NCBI GenBank assembly: GCA_015698045.1
Contig: BLAL01000081.1
Location: forward strand, 2,501 to 66,500
Reading direction: 5' to 3'
DNA: 64,000 bases
Source: Rhizophagus clarus
Taxonomy: Eukaryota > Glomeromycota > Glomeromycetes > Glomerales > Glomeraceae
The position numbers and the translations under genes were made by a program. Positions 34,305 through 45,479 of the stretch are shown here, piece by piece. Below the pieces are notes generated by a model. It saw only the letters and a program-made list of their open reading frames with translations, searched no databases and was not told the origin of the DNA. Positions within the stretch are counted from its first letter, which is position 1, and every line of letters begins with the position of its first letter.

Positions 34305-34575
34305 AGATAAATTAATATGTAACACATTTTTTACTTTTAATACAAAATGTAAAATAATAATAAAAAATTTGATGCTAAAGAAAAAAGTGATGTATTTTGT
34401 TATTAATAATACTAAATAAGTTATGTGCAATGCTTATATGATCTTATAACACACATATTCAAAAATTCAGTTTTTATTACATTTTTTCGCAGTTCCTTCT
34501 TGCTACTCTATGCTAACTATTTTTAGTTTCATCATTTATAAATTACTCGTGAAACTAACTATCCTTTTTTTCTCC
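34305..34575. other. spacer between CRN relic and small membrane-protein gene
   Basis: A+T-rich convergent 3' flanks; no gene recognised. Confidence 0.35.
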
Positions 34576-34579
34576 CTTT

Positions 34580-34831
34580 CTATCTATAAATTATTTTATC
34601 TAGAACAATATGTAGGATGATCACACAAATAACATATCACGTGCTATAAATCATATGCAAACTGCGGGATTTACCTTGATTCATTTTTCTTTGGATTTCA
34701 TTATTTAATGCCAAGACTATTCTCAAGTTCATTATTTGTCTCAGGCTAATATTTACGAAAAATAATAATATGCCTACTAAAACTGCATATGTAATAACAT
34801 TTCCCAAAAAAACATTCTGAATTATATCCAT
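34580..34831 (-). CDS. putative 58-residue single-pass membrane protein
   Basis: On the minus strand an ATG in good context (AACAATGG) opens a frame starting MDIIQNVFLGN, followed by a hydrophobic segment TYAVLVGILLFFVN (residues about 14-27) and a basic amphipathic tail with RQIMNLRIVLALNN. Unspliced, the frame continues to 34637 (64 residues). A donor (CAAG then GTAAAT, after 34675) and an acceptor (TTGTTCTAG) allow a second exon at 34580-34599 ending in TAG, giving 58 residues. The layout (short N-terminus, one membrane span, positive tail) suits a small organelle or ER membrane protein. I recognise no family and there are no sequence relatives in the window. Confidence 0.4.
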
Positions 34832-34839
34832 TGTTAGGA

Positions 34840-35200
34840 CTTCTCAAAATAGTATTTTGTAGAATATGATTGTGGTGTTAGTAAAAAGTTGATTGTTTAC
34901 GGGATCACAAGAATTTTTACAGTTAAAGGTCTTTTCACAGTTGGAAAATAAGGCTCTTTTATACTTTATCCGTAACAAGCTTGGTTGGTAAAAATTATTA
35001 TTTTTCTGAGTTAGTTTTTCTATTGGTGTAAATTATGGTACCTACGTTTGTGTTTTTCTATTGGCTGTAGTATTATGGTAAAATTACTCTTTCAGATCAC
35101 TCTGTACAATATTATCCTAAAATGCAATTTGTAATACAGAAGGACTGGAGAATAATATAATGTATTGAGTTATCACAGATCAGTATAAATAGTAATTAAA
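34840..35200. other. 5' flank of the small membrane-protein gene and spacer
   Basis: No gene is supported. The sequence near 34970-35060 contains two copies of TTTTTCTATTGG (34-60 bases apart), perhaps promoter-related. Confidence 0.3.
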
Positions 35201-35204
35201 TATG

Positions 35205-35605
35205 GCAAGTCAGGCTGGACAAAAAGGTCAGCACAGTACTATCGTTAGTTTTGACAAAATGTCAGAACCAGTTGACATTTTGTCAACACTGTGATTAACA
35301 TTTTTGTCAGCACTGAGTTGACAAAATTATCGGCACCGAGTTAAAATTTTTCATTTTTAAGTTGAATTGATCTTTTATTATCACAAGGTTGACAAAATGT
35401 TAACCCTGGTGCTAATATTTCTTTAAAATTGATTAAAAACTGCTTTTTGACAGTTTTTTTCATTAGAACAATAAAAAATGACATTAAAACCTGCTTTTTG
35501 AGAGGTTGTTATTAGAACAATGTAAAATGACATTAAAAAAATACTTTTTAATAGTTTTTTTTTATTAGAATAATAAAAAAATGATGTTAAATAAAGCTTT
35601 GTATG
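35205..35605. repeat. GACAAAATGT-type repeat followed by ~60 bp repeat
   Basis: From 35210 to 35400 the motif TTGACAAAATG / CATTTTGTCAA recurs in both orientations with CAGCACTG or CGGCACCGAG. From about 35430 to 35600, AACTGCTTTTTGACAGTTTT and ATTAGAACAATAAAAAATGA recur about three times at 50-65 base spacing. The minus-strand open frame across this block is a product of the repeat. Confidence 0.5.
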
Positions 35606-35797
35606 AGCTAAACTATGATTAAATAAATTGGCTTGATAACTCATAAGTTACAAACCAGTTTAAACCAGGTATTAGCTTGGTTTGATAGACTCAAGCCGAC
35701 CCATAAGCCAGATTAAGCTATCATACTAAAATATTGCAATAACATTTTCTATATTAGTATTGTTTTATGAAAAATTACCATTTTGACATTTTTTAAA

Positions 35798-36085
35798 AAC
35801 TGATTTTTTTTTAATCGTTTCAATTACTAAAAAAACAATTTTTTTTAATCATTTCAATTACTAAAAAAAATGATTTTTTGTTAATCATTTCAATTACTAA
35901 AAAAATGATTTTTTTTAATCGTTTTAATTACTAAAAAAAAATAATTTTTTTTAATCATTTCAATTACTAAAAAAATGATTTTTTTTAATCATTTCAATTA
36001 CTAAAAAAATGATTTTTTTTAATCATTTCAATTACTAAAAAAATGATTTTTTTTTAATCATTTTAATTAAAAAAATGATTTTTTT
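35798..36085. repeat. 34-bp palindromic tandem repeat, about eight copies
   Basis: The unit TGATTTTTTTTAATCATTTC followed by AATTACTAAAAAAA is repeated about eight times with one or two changes per copy (TCGTTTC or TCATTTT variants). AAATGATT and AATCATTT within each unit pair across the T tract, so every unit can form a small hairpin. Confidence 0.75.
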
Positions 36086-36112
36086 TTGAATTTTGCTAAT
36101 TTATTCCCTGAG

Positions 36113-37448
36113 TAGAGTTTTGAATGGGTCAGGACATATCAGGTTACATCATTAATCCAAACTGAATAATTTTTTTGGGTCAAGTCAGGTTGGGTAACTT
36201 TTCTGATCTGACCTGACTCGTTTGACCTGAAAGTATTTAGGTCACTTCGAGTAACTGGGTAAACCTGATTACCTGAAGTTTTATTACAAATATTTTAAAT
36301 CAAAAAATATATCAAAAATGTTTTTTTTATTAAATTTTCTATTAAAAAATGTCGCGAAATGTTTTTTATTAATAAATATACATGAAAAAATGTTTCGCAA
36401 TGTTTTTTCACAAAATTAATTAAAAAAATGTTGTAAAATATTTTTTATTAATCAAATACACTGAAAAAATATTTCGCAACATTTTTTCACAAAATTAATT
36501 AAAAAAACGTTGCGAAATATTTTTTATTAATCAAATACACTAAAAAAATATTTCGCAACGTTTTTTCATAAAATTAATTAAAAAACGTTGCAAAACATTT
36601 TTTTATTAGTAAAAATATATTGAAAAAATGTTTCGCAACGTTTTTTCATAAAGCTAATTAAAAAAAATGTTGCGAAATGTTTTTTTATTAATCAAATACA
36701 CTGAAAAAATGTTTTGCAATATTTTTTCACAAAATTAATTAAAAAAATGTTGTGAAATGTTTTTTTATTAGTAAAAATATACTGAAAAAATGTTTCGCAA
36801 CATTTTTTCATAAAGCTATTTAAAAAAATGTTGTGAAACGTTTTTTATTAATAAAATATACTGAAAAAACATTGCTATTAATAAAATATACTGAAAAAAT
36901 GTTGTGAAACATTTTTTATTAATAAAATATACTGAAAAAACATTTTGCAATATTTTTTCATAAAGCTATTTAAAAAAAACATTGCAAAACGTTTTTTATT
37001 AATAAAATACACTGAAAAAACGTTTTGCAACATTTTTTCATAAAGCTATTTAAAAAAAAAGTTGCAAAACATTTTTTATTAATAAAATATACTGAAAAAA
37101 CGTTTTGCAACATTTTTTTATAAAGCTATTTAAAAAAAAAGTTGCAAAACATTTTTTATTAATAAAATATACTGAAAAACGTTTCATAATATTTTTTCAC
37201 AAAATTAATTAAAAAAATGTTGCGAAATATTTTTTTATTAATAAATATACACTGAAAAAATGTTTCGCAACATTTTTTCATTAGATTAATTAAAAACATC
37301 GCAAAACTTTTTTTTATTAAATTGATTTCAGGTTAACAGGTCAATCAGGTCAAGTCAAACCTGTAACCTGATCCAATACCAGGTATCAAATTTGATGACC
37401 TGACCTAAATATTTAACCCAAATTGACTCTTACCCATTCAGAACTCTA
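36113..37448. mobile_element. non-autonomous hAT-like transposon carrying an 80-bp array
   Basis: The left end reads TAGAGTTTTGAATGGGTCAG and the right end in reverse complement TAGAGTTCTGAATGGGTAAG. The 8-base flanks TCCCTGAG (36105-36112) and TCCATGAG (37449-37456) differ at one base, the signature of hAT insertion. Subterminal CAGGTCAGGTCA / TGACCTGA motifs lie in both arms (36125-36285 and 37325-37430), the usual layout of transposase-binding sites. The interior 36300-37320 is about twelve copies of an ~80-bp unit containing TGTTGCGAAATGTTTTTT and its complement AAATGTTTCGCAACA, so each unit can fold. No transposase is encoded, so it must have moved in trans. Confidence 0.8.
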
Positions 37449-37774
37449 TCCATGAGTGAAATCATCCAAGTGATTTCACCCTAAATAATTTGGCAAATTC
37501 ACATGTTAAAAATTTTACTCTGGGTGATTTCATTCATAATTAATTTATGAAATTTGATTGGCTAAAATTTGGAGACGTCTAAAGCAGAGTAAAATCACGT
37601 GATCATAGTAAATATTTGTCACCTGGTGTCACACCCTTTACTTTCTCATTTTTATTAAGTATTCTGGAAACAGAATTTTTTAAGTTAGTAAAAACTTATT
37701 TGTCATACCCATTATTTATCATATTTGTAATTTCTTAATGCCATAATTCTGGTCAAATCTGCTCTGCTTTAGAC

Positions 37775-40041
37775 TAGAGGTGTGCTCTAGTAAAATCTGT
37801 TCAATCTGTTATCTGATCTGATCAAAAAACAAATCATCCAGATTAAGAATGAACAGATTACAGATAATCCAGATAGATCTATTGGATAACATCAGATTGA
37901 TTAGATATTACATAGATGATCAGATTGACCAGATTGATCAAATAATCCAGTCTTTTTTATTGATTTTTTTTAAAAAAAAATACACAGATAACCAGATTAA
38001 TCAGATTGATCAAATAATCCAGTCTTTTTATTGATTTTTTTATTAGAAAATTTTTTTATTTAAGTTATCAATATATTAATAAAAAATTTTATTATTATTA
38101 AAATAGAAAAATCTCTTCAAATTATAAAAAAAAAATTGAATAACATTTCTTAAATAAAATAACTAAATTTCTCTCAGTTTTTCTTTATCTCAATAATTAA
38201 TTAAAATTAGAGAACAATAATAAAAACCTTTCCCACTTCTCCCTTACTTTGTTTTCAAATGTCTGGTCATGTTTTTCATCCAGCAATCCTATAAAAAAGA
38301 AAAAAAAATAAATTAGTACTTTTTAAAAATAAAAAATAATGAAAACAACTTTTCTGGCCCTCCCTTACTTTAATTTCAAAAGTTCTATTATCCTTTCCAT
38401 CCAGTAACTCTACAAAAAAAAGAAAAAAATAAATTAATTAAATTTATTGGAAAAAAATAACAAAATCCTTTTCTCTTACCTTAATTTAAAAAGTCCAGAT
38501 ATGTTTTTCATCTGGAAGTCCTACAAAAAAAAAAAATAAATTAAATTTATTAAAAATCATATGAAAAACCTTCTTCCAGTCCTTTCTTACCTTAACTTCA
38601 AAAATCTGGTCATATTTTTTGTCTGGTAACCCTATATAAGAGAAAAAAAATAAACAATTAAATTTATTAAAAAAAAAAATAACAATTTTTCACTGATCAT
38701 TCCCTACCTTATTTTCAAAAGTCTGGTTATACTTTTCATTTAGCAACCTATAATAAACAAAAAATAATAATCTAATTATTAAATAAATAATGAACTCCTC
38801 TTCTCCAACACTCTCTTACTTTAATTCCAAAAGCCCAGTCATACTTTTCATCTGGTAACTTATAGTAAAGAAAAAAAAATAAAATAAATAAATTTAATAA
38901 GAAAAAATAATAAACTTCACCCCTCCCTACCCTTCCTTATCTTATTTTCAAAAGTCTGGTCATGCTCTTTATCTGGCAACCTATAATAAACAAAAAAAAA
39001 ACAAACTAATTATTAAAGAAATAATGAACTCTCCTTTTCTGTCCCTCCCTTACCTTATTTTCAAAACTCTGGTCATACTTTTTGTCTGGCAACCTATAAT
39101 AAATATAAAAAAAACAAACTAATTTTTAAAGAAATAATGAACTTCACTTCTCCAGCCTTTTCTTATTTCATTTTCAAAATTCTGGTCATGCTTTTCATCT
39201 GGCAATCTATAATAAACAAAAAAAAATAAATTATTAAAGAAATAATGAACTCCTCTTTTCTGGTCCTTCCTTATTTCATTTTCAAAACTCCAGTCATGCT
39301 TTTCATCCAGCAATCTATAATAAACAAAAAAAAATACTAACTAAAAAAATAATGAACTCTGATTCTCTGACTCTCCTTTACCTCAATTCCAAAAGCCCAG
39401 TCATGCGTTTTATCTAACAACCTATAGTAAAGAAAAAAAAAATAAAATAAATAAATTTACTAAGAAAAAATAACGAACTCCTCTCTTCCTAACCTTCCTT
39501 ACTTTATTTTCAAAAATCTGGTCATGCTTTTCATCTGGTAACCTATAATAAACAAAAAAAAAAAATAAATTAATTATTAAAAAAATAATAAGCTCCCCCT
39601 TCTCTGACCCTTCCTTACCTCAATTTTAAAAGCCCAGTCATATTTTTGTCTGGTAATTCTACATAAATGAAAAAAAACAAATTAGTTGCATTTCATAAAA
39701 AAGAAAAAAGAGATTATCAGATGACTTATACTATCTGATAATCTAATTTACTATTACAGAATGAAATAAAAAAAAATTTTTTTATTAAAAAAATTTTTTT
39801 TTTTGATGAATTAAATATCTCTAGGTAGAATGATAGATAAATTTGAACAGATCAAATAGATATCTGTTGAACCATCCAGTCAAACTGGTCAATCTGGTAA
39901 TACAAAACAATTCATCAAATGAATGGATATCTGTTAATCCATCTGATCAATCCTATTACACAATCTAATCAATCTGAATATGGTCAATTTTTAGATGGAT
40001 GACCAGATATTCAGATTGACAGATTTCAGAGCATACCTCTA
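37775..40041. mobile_element. hAT-like transposon carrying a mini-exon array
   Basis: The ends read TAGAGGTGTGCTCTAGTAAA and, in reverse complement, TAGAGGTATGCTCTGAAATC, and both are followed by GTTCAATCTG-type sequence. The target duplication is a perfect 8-base CTTTAGAC (37767-37774 and 40042-40049), which is decisive for a hAT-type insertion. Subterminal regions are rich in AGATTGATCAGATT / ATCCAGAT motifs on both sides (37800-38030 and 39835-40030). The centre is the repeat array 38225-39690. No transposase frame exists in this copy. Confidence 0.85.
38225..39690 (-). repeat. ~115-bp tandem array, about 13 units, each like an exon with splice signals
   Basis: On the minus strand each unit reads T tract, TTTATTATAG, then about 40 bases encoding LPDEKHDQTFENK or a close variant, then often AAG-GTAAGG (a strong donor consensus), then G/A-rich and A+T-rich linker. 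Units lie near 38240, 38365, 38480, 38590, 38705, 38817, 38937, 39047, 39165, 39277, 39390, 39503 and 39617. The presumed exon of the unit near 39046 is 40 bases, not a multiple of three. Where the donor is mutated the frame runs on, which is why a 64-residue open frame with two peptide repeats appears at 39119-39313. Peptide conservation between units despite linker drift is notable but may just reflect recent amplification. Confidence 0.65.
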
Positions 40042-41149
40042 CTTTAGACGTTCCCTAAAATTTACAATATTACATACATAAAAAATCTATCTGATATTAC
40101 AACAATAATAAAACTTATTTATTATATTAAACATTAAACTATGACTTTATTTACAGTATTTAAATACTATTTATCAAAGTACAATTATTTATCTTTAATG
40201 TAACTAGTAATGATAATAATGATATAAAAAAAGAAGTCTAACAATAATAATAAAAAAAGAAAGAAAAAATGGAAATAATAAAAAAGAATCATTAGAAACA
40301 AAAAAAAACAATAGAGTGAAATGGTTATATAAAGTATAATTGGAGATAAAGAAAATGATAAAGAATGAAAGATATAGCAAAAAAAGAAAAAATAGTGAAA
40401 AGACAAGAAAAAGAACGTAAAAATAAAAAAAATAGGATTGAAAACAAAAGGAAATAGGAACAAAGTGAAAGGGGATAAAAACAAAAATAAAAAGATAATA
40501 AGAGGGGCAAAAAACAAAAGGATAATGAGAAGATGACAAACAAAAAGATGATAAGGACAAAACAATAATGAAAGTGAAACAATGATAAGAGTAAAATGAT
40601 AATGAAAGCGAAATAATAATGAGAGTAAAACAATGATGAGGGTGAAATGATGATAAGAGTGAAATAATAATAAAGATAAAATGATCATGAGAATGAAATG
40701 ATAATAAGAACAAAAATTAATGATGATGAGAATGAAACATCCATGAAAATGAAGGAAAAAAAAATGAAAATAAAAGAAAAAAAAGAAAGAGAGTGAAAAT
40801 GAAAAGAAAAGGAAAACAAATTAATGAAAGAACAAACTATAAAGAAGAAAAAATAATGTTAGTAAATTGAAATATAAACTAAATTTGAATAAAAAAAGAT
40901 AGAGAAGAAAAAACTACCATACCTTATTCACAAAAATAAGATTTAAAAAAAGAAAAGAATTAGAAACAAGAAAATAAAAAGAGGAAAAAAAAGAAGTAAT
41001 ATACTTTAATGTAAAATTAGAAGAAATTAAAGACCTAAAAAGAGAAGAGAAATAAAAAATAAAAAATAAAAATAAAAATAAAAGAAGGAAAAAAAAAAGA
41101 ACATACCTGCATACTTTCGATCAAGTAAAGGGAAGTGTAAACCTCACTT

Positions 41150-42055
41150 TTTTTATTTTTATTTTTTTTCATTTCATTTTTTCATTATCTTTTCATCATT
41201 CTTTCATCTTTCATTATTCTTTTGCTTTCTCTTATCTTTTATCATTTTTTTTATTCTTACTTTTGTCTTTTACTATTTCTTTTGCTTTTACTTTTATTCT
41301 TAATCATTTTTTTAGCTTCCCATTCATCTTTTATTATTCTTTTTGTTTTTTTTTTATTTCTTTCCTTCCTTCTTTTATCTTTGATCATTTTTTTTATTTC
41401 CTTTCATTTTTAATTATTTCTTTGATTTCTCCTCACTCTTGATTTCTTTTTTTATTATTATTTCATCCTTAATTATTACTTTTGTTTCTCTTTATTCTTG
41501 ATCTTTCTTTTTATCATTATTTATTCTTGATTGTTCCTTTCATTTTCCTTTATCTTCAATTACTCCTTTTATTATTATTTTATCCTTAATCATTTTTTTT
41601 ATTCTTTCTTCATTCTTAATCTCTCTTTTTATTATTATTTTATCCTTAATTATTATACTTTTGTTCCTATTCATTCTTGATTTTTTTTTTTATTTTTAAC
41701 TTCTCTTTTTATTACTATTTCATTCTTGATTATACCTTTTATTCCCTTTTTTATTTTTAATCTTCTTTTATCATTATTTTGTTCTTAATCATTTTTTTTT
41801 TTTTTTTTTTATCTTTATTTTTGATCATTTTATTTATTTTTATTTCATCTTTGATCATTTCTTTTAGCATTTTTTTATTTTTAATCACTTCTTTCATTAT
41901 TATTTTTTTTGATTTTCCCTTTCATTATATCTTTATCCTTAATTATTCCTTTTGTTCTTTATTTTTTTTTATTTTACTTTATCTTTTTTATTTTTTTTTA
42001 TTATATATCTCTTTTTTTACTATTGTAATTTATTATTTATTACTAATACTGTAAA
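41150..42055. repeat. T/C-rich imperfect minisatellite
   Basis: Loose units of about 40-60 bases such as TTTTATTATTATTTCATCCT then TAATTATTACTTTTGTTTCT fill the block. The plus strand is almost free of G and A outside the unit AAT/GAT positions. Together with the A/G-rich plus strand of 40180-41120 it makes an abrupt purine-to-pyrimidine switch near 41130. No gene is supported; the hydrophobic open frames are artefacts. Confidence 0.6.
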
Positions 42056-42059
42056 TTAA

Positions 42060-42770
42060 ATAAATAATTATTTATTTATAGCATATAATAAAAAAGTTAT
42101 TAAAATTTATTAAGTTTATATTGAATATTTAATTATTGCATTTATATTGTATTTTATTAAAATTTTATTTTTACAAAAATTTTTTTTTGTAAAGCATTTT
42201 AAAGTTAAAAATTAACCAATTAAAAATTGTCTAATCAAATTTTATTTTTAAGTTATATGATAGAAAATGGTAAAATAGTATCTAAATAACTTCTTTTTTT
42301 TTGCAAGATAGTGCAATTCATGAGTTTATTATTCTTTTATATATTATTAATTGTATAAAATACTTGTAACTTCATAAAATATAAGTAATAAAACTGAATT
42401 AAAAGTATTTAATATATATTAGTTTATAATAGTTTTAATAGTTTTTAAAATCAATTTTTTTAAAAAAAAAAATTGGTTGAAACTTATTTTTAAAAAAAAA
42501 ATAAATAAAATTATTTAGAAATAAAAAAATTTTTTAATTTTTAAAAATTATTTATATAAATTTTTATTTTTAATAAACATTTAGATTAATTAATTTAAAT
42601 TTCAGTTAAGTTTAAATTAAGAATACTTTTCTGTAAAATAATTATTATATATATCACTAATAATAAAAATTTGCAATTTAATTTAATAATTAAACTTAAA
42701 TTTCATTTATATTAATATCAAAATAGTAAAATTTGAAATTTATATACTAAAGTATAGTAATTCTTTTACA
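42060..42770. other. A+T-rich spacer, nothing recognised
   Basis: Homopolymer-rich sequence without frame or repeat unit. Confidence 0.4.
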
Positions 42771-42772
42771 TA

Positions 42773-43540
42773 TGGGCCGATCGGTAGAATTAATAAAATT
42801 AGGATATTTTGTAAGTTATTACAATTCTAAAATAAAAATTACATTTCACAAATCAAATTATATTGTGTTATAAGGTCATGTGATATGATTAATTATATTG
42901 TGTTACAGGATTATATGATATGATTTACTTTTAATTAAGTTGTAATAAAATATTTTTTTTATTTGCAAATTCTATTAGTTTTTTTATTATTTTCCCATTG
43001 GTTTCCCATCAGTTTTTAAGTAAAATAAGCTGAAAAGTTTTGAAAGCATATATAACAGTTTTTTTGCTTTAAATACAAGTTATAATTCTTTTTTTTATTT
43101 TTTAAAAGTTTTTTTACAATCTGTAAGAAAAAAAAATATATTATTCAATAAAAATATTCAAAAAATCATAATTAATAGCTTTAAATATAATTTATTAAAT
43201 TATAACAGATTAAATTTCAAATTAATAAAATATTTAATTAAGATTTATTTAGCAATTATTTTAAATAATTTATTAATTTTTTAATTTTTTTTTTGTTAAA
43301 TATTATAATTTTTTTTTTAATAAACTAACTATATTGTATATTTTTTTTATTTTTTAGGATGAATTTATTTATTTTAATTGAAGATGTAAATTTTGTAATA
43401 GAAATTTTGAAAGGGTTAGTATTTTAATATAATATTTGATCATTTTTATTTGGAAACAGTTTTGATTTTAATCAGAACTATGTCACTCAGCTGATTGAAT
43501 ATTAAATTGACCCTAACCCTTAATTCTGCCGATCAGTCCA
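42773..43540. mobile_element. TA-flanked inverted-repeat element
   Basis: The left end reads TA-TGGGCCGATCGGTAGAATTA and the right end in reverse complement TA-TGGACTGATCGGCAGAATTA: three mismatches in 20 bases, flanked on both sides by TA, as in Tc1/mariner-type elements. The interior (~770 bp) is A+T-rich and non-coding, with two ATATGATTWA phrases near 42890 and a CCCTAACCCTT telomere-like remnant just inside the right end. Confidence 0.65.
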
Positions 43541-43544
43541 TATA

Positions 43545-45475
43545 AATAAATTATATATATACTTGCAATTTTTTTTTTTTCTTATTTTTCTATTTTTTTT
43601 TATTAGTTTTTATGTTATGTAAAAATTTTATATTTTTTTATTAATTTTTAAAAACTAGTCAATATATACTTATATTATGAAAAAATGAAAATAAATAAAT
43701 CTAACATTAAATATATTACTTATTATACCTTTATCATAATATATTAATATAAGAATAAATGTATATCTTGTTTAGAGTAATATGATTAATTCTCATATGA
43801 TATATTAAATATGATCTGATTGGCTATAAATACGTAACATATATTTTTTATGCAAAAGCGAGATTTAATACACATTGTATTTTCAGATTCAGTTTATTTT
43901 TATGATTTATATTTAGCCTTTATTGAACCCAAAATTCAGTTTTAAAATAAGTATTGTATTATTTTTTTTTTTGATTTAAAAATACTATTAATGTTCTTTT
44001 TTTTTCTTTTTCTTTGAGATAGATTTGAACTTCAGATTTTTGGCTTTAAGATAAATATTTGCATTTGTTTTTTATTTTTTTTTTATTTTTTAATTTAGAA
44101 ATGCTATTATAAGTAATATTTGCATTTGATTTTTATTTCTTTTTTATTTTTTTTAATTTAAGAATACTACTAATATTTCTTTTTTTCTTTTTCTTTAAAA
44201 ATGAATTTAGATATTGCTAGACTTAAGATTATAATTTTGGAGTAAGTATTTATATTGTTTTTTGTTTATTTTTTTTTTGATTTGGAATATTACTAATATT
44301 TCTTTTTCTTTTTTTTTTTTAATTACCTTGGACTTTAGATTTTGGTATTAAAATGATTATTTGCATTTTTTTTTGTTTCTTTTTTTGTTTTTATTTTTGA
44401 ATACTACTAATATTTTTAATCTTATTTTTTGTATTCTTTATCTTTGAGATATAATTACTTTTTAGTCTTATTAAAGCTTCAAAATATACTATTAAGAACT
44501 TTATCGTATATTTTTAAAAATTTTTAAAAAGTTTTATCATACTGTAATACAAATTTCCTTTTAAGTAATCATATATAGTGACTTTTATCATATACTTAAT
44601 AGTCAGCAAGAAAAAAAATCATTGTATATTCAATTAATAACAAAAAAACTTTGTTGTACACTTATTTTATAACAAAAAAAAAGTCTCAATGTACATTTAT
44701 AATTAAATTGTTATGATTTTATATATAAAAAATATCAGAATTATAGTTTTAACAGTTTTTTATTATAATTTTATATATAAAAATACTGGAACTATAGTCT
44801 TCTAAAATTATTATTAGTTTAGCATCTTTTATATTAAAATAAATAAAACCAAGAATAGTCATATATTTGGAATTTTATTCAATTATTTTGTATATATATT
44901 TTGATTAAATTTTGATATAACTATTAAATATTTATCATACAAAATTAAAAATTTTTTGCTGATGTTATATACCTAAACAAAATTTTGATGTATACTTTGG
45001 CAATTTCTCAAATGGGATTCATTATATAAAAATTGCTCATATTTAAAGTTCATGTTTATTCTTAAAGATTTAATAACCAATCAAATTATAATATTTATAA
45101 ATTATATAATTAATATAAGTATAATATAAGATTTTAACTATTTTTCTCCTCTCTTTTGATAATTACGTAATATGTGTAAGTTCCTTAAAAGAAAAAAAAA
45201 TAAAAATTTTATATAAAAATAGAAATATTTTAAGAAATAAATCAAACTCTTATTAATTTTATATTAATCCTAATTTTAACTCTTCTAAAATCTTCTTTAA
45301 GTTCACTATTTTAGTATATAAACTTCTTTTCAAGTTAATTTTAATATATTAAATATATTAAATTTTTAATAAACTAAATTTAATATTATTTTAAATTTTT
45401 TATTCAAAATTATCAAATTTTTTATATTAAAATTATTATAATATACCAAATTTTTTTTTTTTTATTCTTTTGTTA
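43545..45475. repeat. A+T-rich spacer containing a ~111-bp repeat at about 43920-44480
   Basis: About five units share TTTTTCTTTGAGATAGATTT, then AGACTTTAGATTTTGG-type sequence, then TAAGTATTTGCATTTG, then a T tract. The TAAGTATT-like border falls near 43945, 44052, 44113 and 44240. The T tract followed by a 40-60 base core and a TAAGT-like border resembles the arrays at 3720-5690 and 38225-39690. Outside the array (43545-43900, 44480-45475) nothing is recognised. Confidence 0.45.
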
Positions 45476-45479
45476 GAAA

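Larger units (their letters stand above)
37449..41130 (-). mobile_element. pyrimidine-rich element, copy 2 (inverted), split by a hAT insertion
   Basis: Read on the minus strand this repeats the right part of the element at 14207-16078: T/C-rich units, GTTAGACTTCTTTTTTTATA and TTACTAGTTACATTAAAG (compare 15705-15745), AAATTTACAATA-like sequence, and an end with GGTGAAATCACTTGGATG. The hAT-like element at 37775-40041 interrupts it. The left terminal palindrome lies at about 37452-37480, right beside the hAT-like element ending at 37448. The far end, beyond the GGTATG-bearing units at about 40915 and 41105, is not clearly defined. The Phe/Ser-rich open frames at 40185-40713 are repeat artefacts. 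Confidence 0.55.

Noticed and set aside
40185..40713. Minus-strand open frames of 102-169 codons, Phe/Ser/Leu-rich
   Set aside because: Same T/C-rich repeat as at 15 kb, read from the inverted copy.
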